From the NCBI GenBank assembly GCA_900538355.1, contig UPXS01000004.1:92736-156735 (forward strand): 64,000 bases of DNA, read 5' to 3'. Origin of the DNA: an uncultured Veillonella sp. (GTDB taxonomy: Bacteria > Bacillota > Negativicutes > Veillonellales > Veillonellaceae). Shown piece by piece: positions 60,035 through 64,000 of this stretch. Position numbers and translations under genes: made by a program. Numbering within the stretch: position 1 is the first letter of the stretch; the number at the start of each line of letters is the position of its first letter. The notes under the pieces are model-generated. The model saw nothing but the letters and a program-made list of their open reading frames with translations, was not told the DNA's origin and did not search any database.

Positions 60035-62225
60035 ACCAAACCCTTTGACTATATATCCTGATATTGATTTAAAATTAGGGATAAAATCTTCATTCCCTAA
60101 TATTAGAAGTGCTTTAGCTATGATTATTTTCCTATGGGTCATTTCTGATTCTCCAGGAGAATTAGAGTATTCAGTTCAAGATAAGGATCAGATTATTTTA
60201 ACTAATGATTTAAGTGAAAAAATAATTAGTATGATAGATACTTTTGAAATTATAAGTATTGATAAAGATAATCTATTGAGTAATCTTAATGCAAACCCAA
60301 TATTTACAGCGCAAATAGAATCTTTAATTGTTGCTTTTGAGTTGATTTGGAGATTGGCTAAAGTCGAATTTTTAGATAGTTCTAAGCCCTATAGTGCTGA
60401 GAGAACAGGAAGGGTTAGATACCCTAAAAAATTAATATATACAATCAATATAGACATTATTAATTCTTTGATTGAAACTGATAGAGAGCTATATTTAGGT
60501 GTGTTGTTATATTGGTTAGGTGTTGAAAAAGATTATAGTCAACAAGATAATTATGCAAACCGTTTGAAACAAGCAGAAAAGAATTTGATAGAGTTAATAA
60601 CTGTATTATCTGAACCTGCCGTATTTAAACTTGTAGATAATAATAAGGATATTATTTTTAATTTGGATAGCATATATAGAAAAATTCTTGATGCTAATGG
60701 ACCAATAGATATTAATGGTGATGAAGAGCCTAAGGGCTCATTAAGAATATTAAAGTCATTGTTAAAGGATAACTTAAATTCTTTTTTAGAGTATTCCAAT
60801 AATGTAGTTGATATTGTGCCTAATAGAGTTATTGATTTACAGAAATATGAGAGCAGAGTTAGATGTTTTTTGCGTTTATCTTCTAACAATATTAATACTA
60901 GTTACTCCAATCAATCTAATGTAGATTCAGCCATTAGTTCAAAATTAGATGAGCCTATCTATATCGATAATAATATATCTAGACAACGAATTTTTTTTGG
61001 CGCACCAGGGACAGGGAAATCTTATGCATTAAAGCGAGAAGCAGAGGCTCTAGTTAGCAATAATGATGAACAGATTGAAAGAATAACATTTCATCCAGAT
61101 TATACGTATGCAAATTTTGTAGGTTCTTATAAACCGATTATGAAGACAAGTAAATTGGATGGATTAGATGAAGATACGAAAAATGTTATCTCAGTATTAC
61201 TAGATGAGACTAAGACTACACAAGAAAAATATGATGCTCTTGTAGAAACCTTTCAAAATAATAATGATTTGACACGGTTACCTGCTCTTTTAGGATTATA
61301 TTTTGATGATGAGTTCACAACGATTAAGCAAGATGGAACTCAGGCTGCCAATAATAATTCAGTTGAACGGAATCATGGTAGAGCATTGCGGAAGTATGTC
61401 CGATTAATGTCGAAAGATTCTTATAAAGAGAAAATTGCATATGAATACGTTCCAGGCCCATTTATGCGAACTTTAGTGAAAGCATTACAAAATCCAGATA
61501 AACCCTATGTATTAATCATTGAAGAGATTAATCGTGCCAATGTTGCCGCAGTATTTGGAGATGTATTCCAACTTCTTGATAGAGATAATAATGGACAGAG
61601 TGAATATAGTATTAATACAACCAATGATATGCGAGGGTATTTACAACGTCAATTAGGTGTTGCTATAGATGTTAATACTATTAAACTACCATCAAATATG
61701 TTTATATGGGCTACGATGAATAGTGCTGATCAAGGCGTATATCCTATGGATACAGCATTTAAACGTCGATGGAATTTTTCATATTATGGTATTGATGATG
61801 GGGAAGATAAGTTATCCGATATTTCTACTAAGCCAAAATTTAAACTTGGACAATCGAATACATTAATTTCGTGGAATAGCCTGCGTAAGGCAATCAATGA
61901 TGAGTTATCTACAGAAGCTTATAGTATTAATGAGGATAAACTGATGGGTCCATTCTTCTTGAAAGAGTCTACAATACAAGATAATGATAGCTTTAAAGAA
62001 GTATTTAAAAATAAGGTATTAATGTACTTATTTGATGATGTAGTTAAACAAAAAAGAAGATTGTTCTTTAAGTGTGAAGGTAATTGCCGATACTCATCTA
62101 TTTGTAGTGCTTTTGATGAGATTGGGATAGAAATTTTCCCAGAGGGTGTTGTCAATTCTAAATGGTTAGAAAATAAAGAAGAAACAATATTGGAAGATAG
62201 TGAAACGAAGGTCACAGAGGTATGA
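60027..62225 (+). CDS. McrB-like AAA+ restriction translocase
   Basis: A 732-residue protein. The first 320 residues are a helical specificity-type region without clear similarity. The AAA+ domain has Walker A GAPGTGKS (325-332), HPDYTYANFVG, Walker B LIIEEINRAN (about 497-504) and the WATMNSADQGVYPMDTAFKRRW sensor block, all typical of McrB and R1.LlaJI. It should use GTP or ATP to move on DNA and recruit the nuclease made by the next gene. Starts inside the end of the C5-methyltransferase gene, ends overlapping the next start. Confidence 0.9.
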   Translation: MNRPNPLTIYPDIDLKLGIKSSFPNIRSALAMIIFLWVISDSPGELEYSVQDKDQIILTNDLSEKIISMIDTFEIISIDKDNLLSNLNANPIFTAQIESLIVAFELIWRLAKVEFLDSSKPYSAERTGRVRYPKKLIYTINIDIINSLIETDRELYLGVLLYWLGVEKDYSQQDNYANRLKQAEKNLIELITVLSEPAVFKLVDNNKDIIFNLDSIYRKILDANGPIDINGDEEPKGSLRILKSLLKDNLNSFLEYSNNVVDIVPNRVIDLQKYESRVRCFLRLSSNNINTSYSNQSNVDSAISSKLDEPIYIDNNISRQRIFFGAPGTGKSYALKREAEALVSNNDEQIERITFHPDYTYANFVGSYKPIMKTSKLDGLDEDTKNVISVLLDETKTTQEKYDALVETFQNNNDLTRLPALLGLYFDDEFTTIKQDGTQAANNNSVERNHGRALRKYVRLMSKDSYKEKIAYEYVPGPFMRTLVKALQNPDKPYVLIIEEINRANVAAVFGDVFQLLDRDNNGQSEYSINTTNDMRGYLQRQLGVAIDVNTIKLPSNMFIWATMNSADQGVYPMDTAFKRRWNFSYYGIDDGEDKLSDISTKPKFKLGQSNTLISWNSLRKAINDELSTEAYSINEDKLMGPFFLKESTIQDNDSFKEVFKNKVLMYLFDDVVKQKRRLFFKCEGNCRYSSICSAFDEIGIEIFPEGVVNSKWLENKEETILEDSETKVTEV

Positions 62226-63703
62226 AGTCGGTTTATATCCGTGAAAGGAAACCTTACACAAAGTCAGAGTTGATGACATTGTTTTCTGAGATAGATAGTA
62301 ATCAATTAGATCTATTCATTAGAAATCTCAAGGTTTATGGGATTTTAAAGTCAGTTAAAGGTATGCCTAAGAATTTAGAGTTATCAAATCTTGTTACATT
62401 GGATGACGAGCTAGTTGATGGAATTGATGGTCAAGATAACTCTTGTTATGTGTTTAACTATGTAGGTATTGTAATTATTGAAGGCTATTTGTTATGTTGT
62501 TATCCTAAATACTTATTTTCACATGATAATAAGGATGATAAAACTGAATGTAGAAAGTTATTAAAACAAGTTCTTAAAGTTTTACATCGATATAATACAA
62601 ATAATCAATCTATACAACTATATAGTGAGAGTAACCAATTGGCAGCATTTAGTAGAATAGCATTAATCATAGCTTTGTTAGATGACTATTTTCAAAATGG
62701 GATTTATATCAATACACAGAGCACACATGAACTCAATGGTGATGGCGAAATCAATTGGAATCGAACAATTGACTTTATTCATCCCCTTTGGCAAGAGGAG
62801 GAGCCTTATTATATAAATTTTTGGACACGAAAGAATATCATTGATGATGACAATTTTATTCAACGTATTCATGAGTGTTTGCTTACTAAGTGTAGTCGTG
62901 AACTTGAAGAAATATCCTTGATGGATTTATTGGACATGCATGGGGTTTATTTGACAGACTTTTTATTAGATGATTTTGGTGATCAAGAATACATTCTTCA
63001 TCGTATTTTCAATGAGCTTAATACCGAATTTAACTCTCGAAAACAGTATGTACTAAAACTTATGGCTGCTTTGTTGCTGGAGAATACATCAGTAAGTGAT
63101 ACTGATAGCATTGCTTTATTTGGGACAACTAGTTTTAATTTAGTATGGGAAACTGTTTGCGCAGATGTTTTTGATAACAAGCTTGTGGCCCCTTTGTTAT
63201 CATTGCCATTATTACAACCATTAAAAATTCCTAGTGATATGGAGGATAATAATCCTAAGACGTTAAAAGATTTAATAGAACGTCCCAAATGGGTATCTAA
63301 AGATGGTAATACAACTTTTTCAGATACGCTAATACCAGATTTAATTTCTGTAGAAAGATATAATAATGAATGTATCTTTGTTATTTTAGATGCCAAATAT
63401 TATACGATGTATTTAAAAAATAATAAGGTAGAGGGCCAACCAGGTATCGGAGATATTACAAAACAATATTTATATCAATTAGCATATAAATCTTTTATTG
63501 AGTTGAATAATATACATAAGGTGAAAAATTGTTTTTTGATGCCTACTGAAAAAAATAATATTAATTGTGTAGGCCATGTTCAAATAGAAATGCTTGATAA
63601 AATTGGGTTAGAATGTATTCAAGTACGTGAACTTCCTGCACATAGAATGTTTGAATATTATTTGCAAAGAAAAAAGATGCCTATAAGTGAATTGAATTTG
63701 TAA
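62222..63703 (+). CDS. LlaJI-family restriction endonuclease (McrC-like role)
   Basis: A 493-residue nuclease subunit. The C-terminal part has PDLI (372-375) and ILDAKYY (388-394), a PD-(D/E)xK-type site with Asp373, Asp390 and Lys392. The N terminus looks like a helical domain for contact with the McrB-like partner. The size, catalytic pattern and position after an McrB homologue fit the LlaJI (R2) family rather than classical McrC. Start overlaps the previous stop by 4 bases. Two terminators follow. Confidence 0.85.
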   Translation: MKSVYIRERKPYTKSELMTLFSEIDSNQLDLFIRNLKVYGILKSVKGMPKNLELSNLVTLDDELVDGIDGQDNSCYVFNYVGIVIIEGYLLCCYPKYLFSHDNKDDKTECRKLLKQVLKVLHRYNTNNQSIQLYSESNQLAAFSRIALIIALLDDYFQNGIYINTQSTHELNGDGEINWNRTIDFIHPLWQEEEPYYINFWTRKNIIDDDNFIQRIHECLLTKCSRELEEISLMDLLDMHGVYLTDFLLDDFGDQEYILHRIFNELNTEFNSRKQYVLKLMAALLLENTSVSDTDSIALFGTTSFNLVWETVCADVFDNKLVAPLLSLPLLQPLKIPSDMEDNNPKTLKDLIERPKWVSKDGNTTFSDTLIPDLISVERYNNECIFVILDAKYYTMYLKNNKVEGQPGIGDITKQYLYQLAYKSFIELNNIHKVKNCFLMPTEKNNINCVGHVQIEMLDKIGLECIQVRELPAHRMFEYYLQRKKMPISELNL

Positions 63704-63709
63704 ATAACG

Positions 63710-63758
63710 AAAGACATAAACATAAAAATTATATATCTTTTTATGTTTATGTCTTTTT
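63710..63758 (+). terminator. Terminator of the restriction-modification operon
   Basis: AAAGACATAAACATAAAAA pairs with TTTTTATGTTTATGTCTTTTT. Confidence 0.9.
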
Positions 63759-63760
63759 AG

Positions 63761-63790
63761 GAGCCAAGATTTAAATCTTGGCTCTTTTTC
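63761..63790. terminator. Second terminator, perfect palindrome
   Basis: GAGCCAAGATTT / AAATCTTGGCTC followed by TTTTTC. It may serve as a back-up, or end a converging transcript. The stretch 63791-64000 is very AT-rich with TGTACAA repeats near 63977-63995 and no supported gene. Confidence 0.8.
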
Positions 63791-64000
63791 TTTGTTGTCT
63801 TTAGACTGCTTTGTGGAGTGGTCGTAAAGCATAAATTTATTTATTTTACTGGAAATTTGCATTTTCTTGCAATTCTTATAAGGTAGAATTATAATATTAG
63901 AGTAATATTCATATTTTATTCATATTTTGATAATGAATAGTGTATTGTAAATGTCAATATAAGAATGTACAATTTTGACGATGTACAATGTACAGTTATT

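Noticed and set aside
63791..64000. A right-hand attachment site for the restriction island (copy of the tRNA 3' end)
   Set aside because: No repeat of the tRNA 3' end is visible before the window ends; it may lie further right.

Overview
The window looks like chromosomal DNA of a Veillonella-type member of the Negativicutes (diderm Firmicutes); this is an inference from gene content, not a database match. The reasons are a B12-dependent methylmalonyl-CoA mutase operon with its MeaB GTPase, a fused FAD/iron-sulfur D-lactate-type dehydrogenase, an ExbB-ExbD-TonB set (so an outer membrane is present), GAGAG/GGAGG-rich ribosome binding sites and a low-to-moderate GC content.

Layout. Positions 1-8,270 form a duplication-rich locus with four related secreted proteins of unknown function and two flavin reductase paralogues. 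Between them lie three copies, in successive stages of decay, of a type I toxin/antisense-RNA cassette. Positions 8,280-12,360 hold a small membrane protein, a 3-methyladenine glycosylase (tag), a probable CU-rich small RNA, a DUF554 protein, a HigBA toxin-antitoxin pair with twin operators and an Spx/ArsC-like protein. Positions 12,650-17,600 carry a metal-homeostasis locus: an intact P1B-type ATPase and a 257-residue relative that keeps the membrane helices, the CPC motif and the last-helix His/Asn but has lost its phosphorylation and nucleotide-binding domains. Both have an ATACCC...GGGTAT operator at the promoter, and glpT lies between them on the other strand.

Positions 17,700-33,400 contain redox and central metabolism genes (nitroreductase, MarR/OhrR-like regulator, CMD protein, M50 protease, BFD-like ferredoxin, NagZ, Fe-alcohol dehydrogenase, ClC antiporter, TauE exporter, lactate dehydrogenase, TPR lipoprotein, orphan HicB, DUF3829 lipoprotein). 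Positions 33,600-40,850 hold rarD and then a cobalamin riboswitch leading into mutA-mutB-meaB, the succinate/propionate rearrangement at the centre of lactate fermentation in this group. Positions 41,100-57,900 hold a second DUF3829 lipoprotein, exbB-exbD-tonB, an M48 protease, purB, a fosmidomycin-resistance-type MFS, a second RelE-like/XRE toxin-antitoxin pair, purA, an arsR-dinB operon, a catalase behind a Fur/PerR-like box and a class C acid phosphatase.

Positions 57,965-63,790 carry tRNA-Arg(CCU) followed directly by an AT-rich four-gene restriction-modification operon of LlaJI/McrBC type: a beta-class amino-methyltransferase, a C5-cytosine methyltransferase, a McrB-like AAA+ translocase and a LlaJI-family nuclease. 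It is probably a horizontally acquired defence island.

The strongest candidates for undescribed biology are the catalytic-domain-deleted P1B ATPase co-regulated with the complete pump, the decaying type I toxin cassette with an orphan antisense RNA, the CU-rich small RNA candidate whose loops complement the GAGAGA ribosome binding sites common here, and the tRNA-adjacent restriction island with mixed methylation chemistry.
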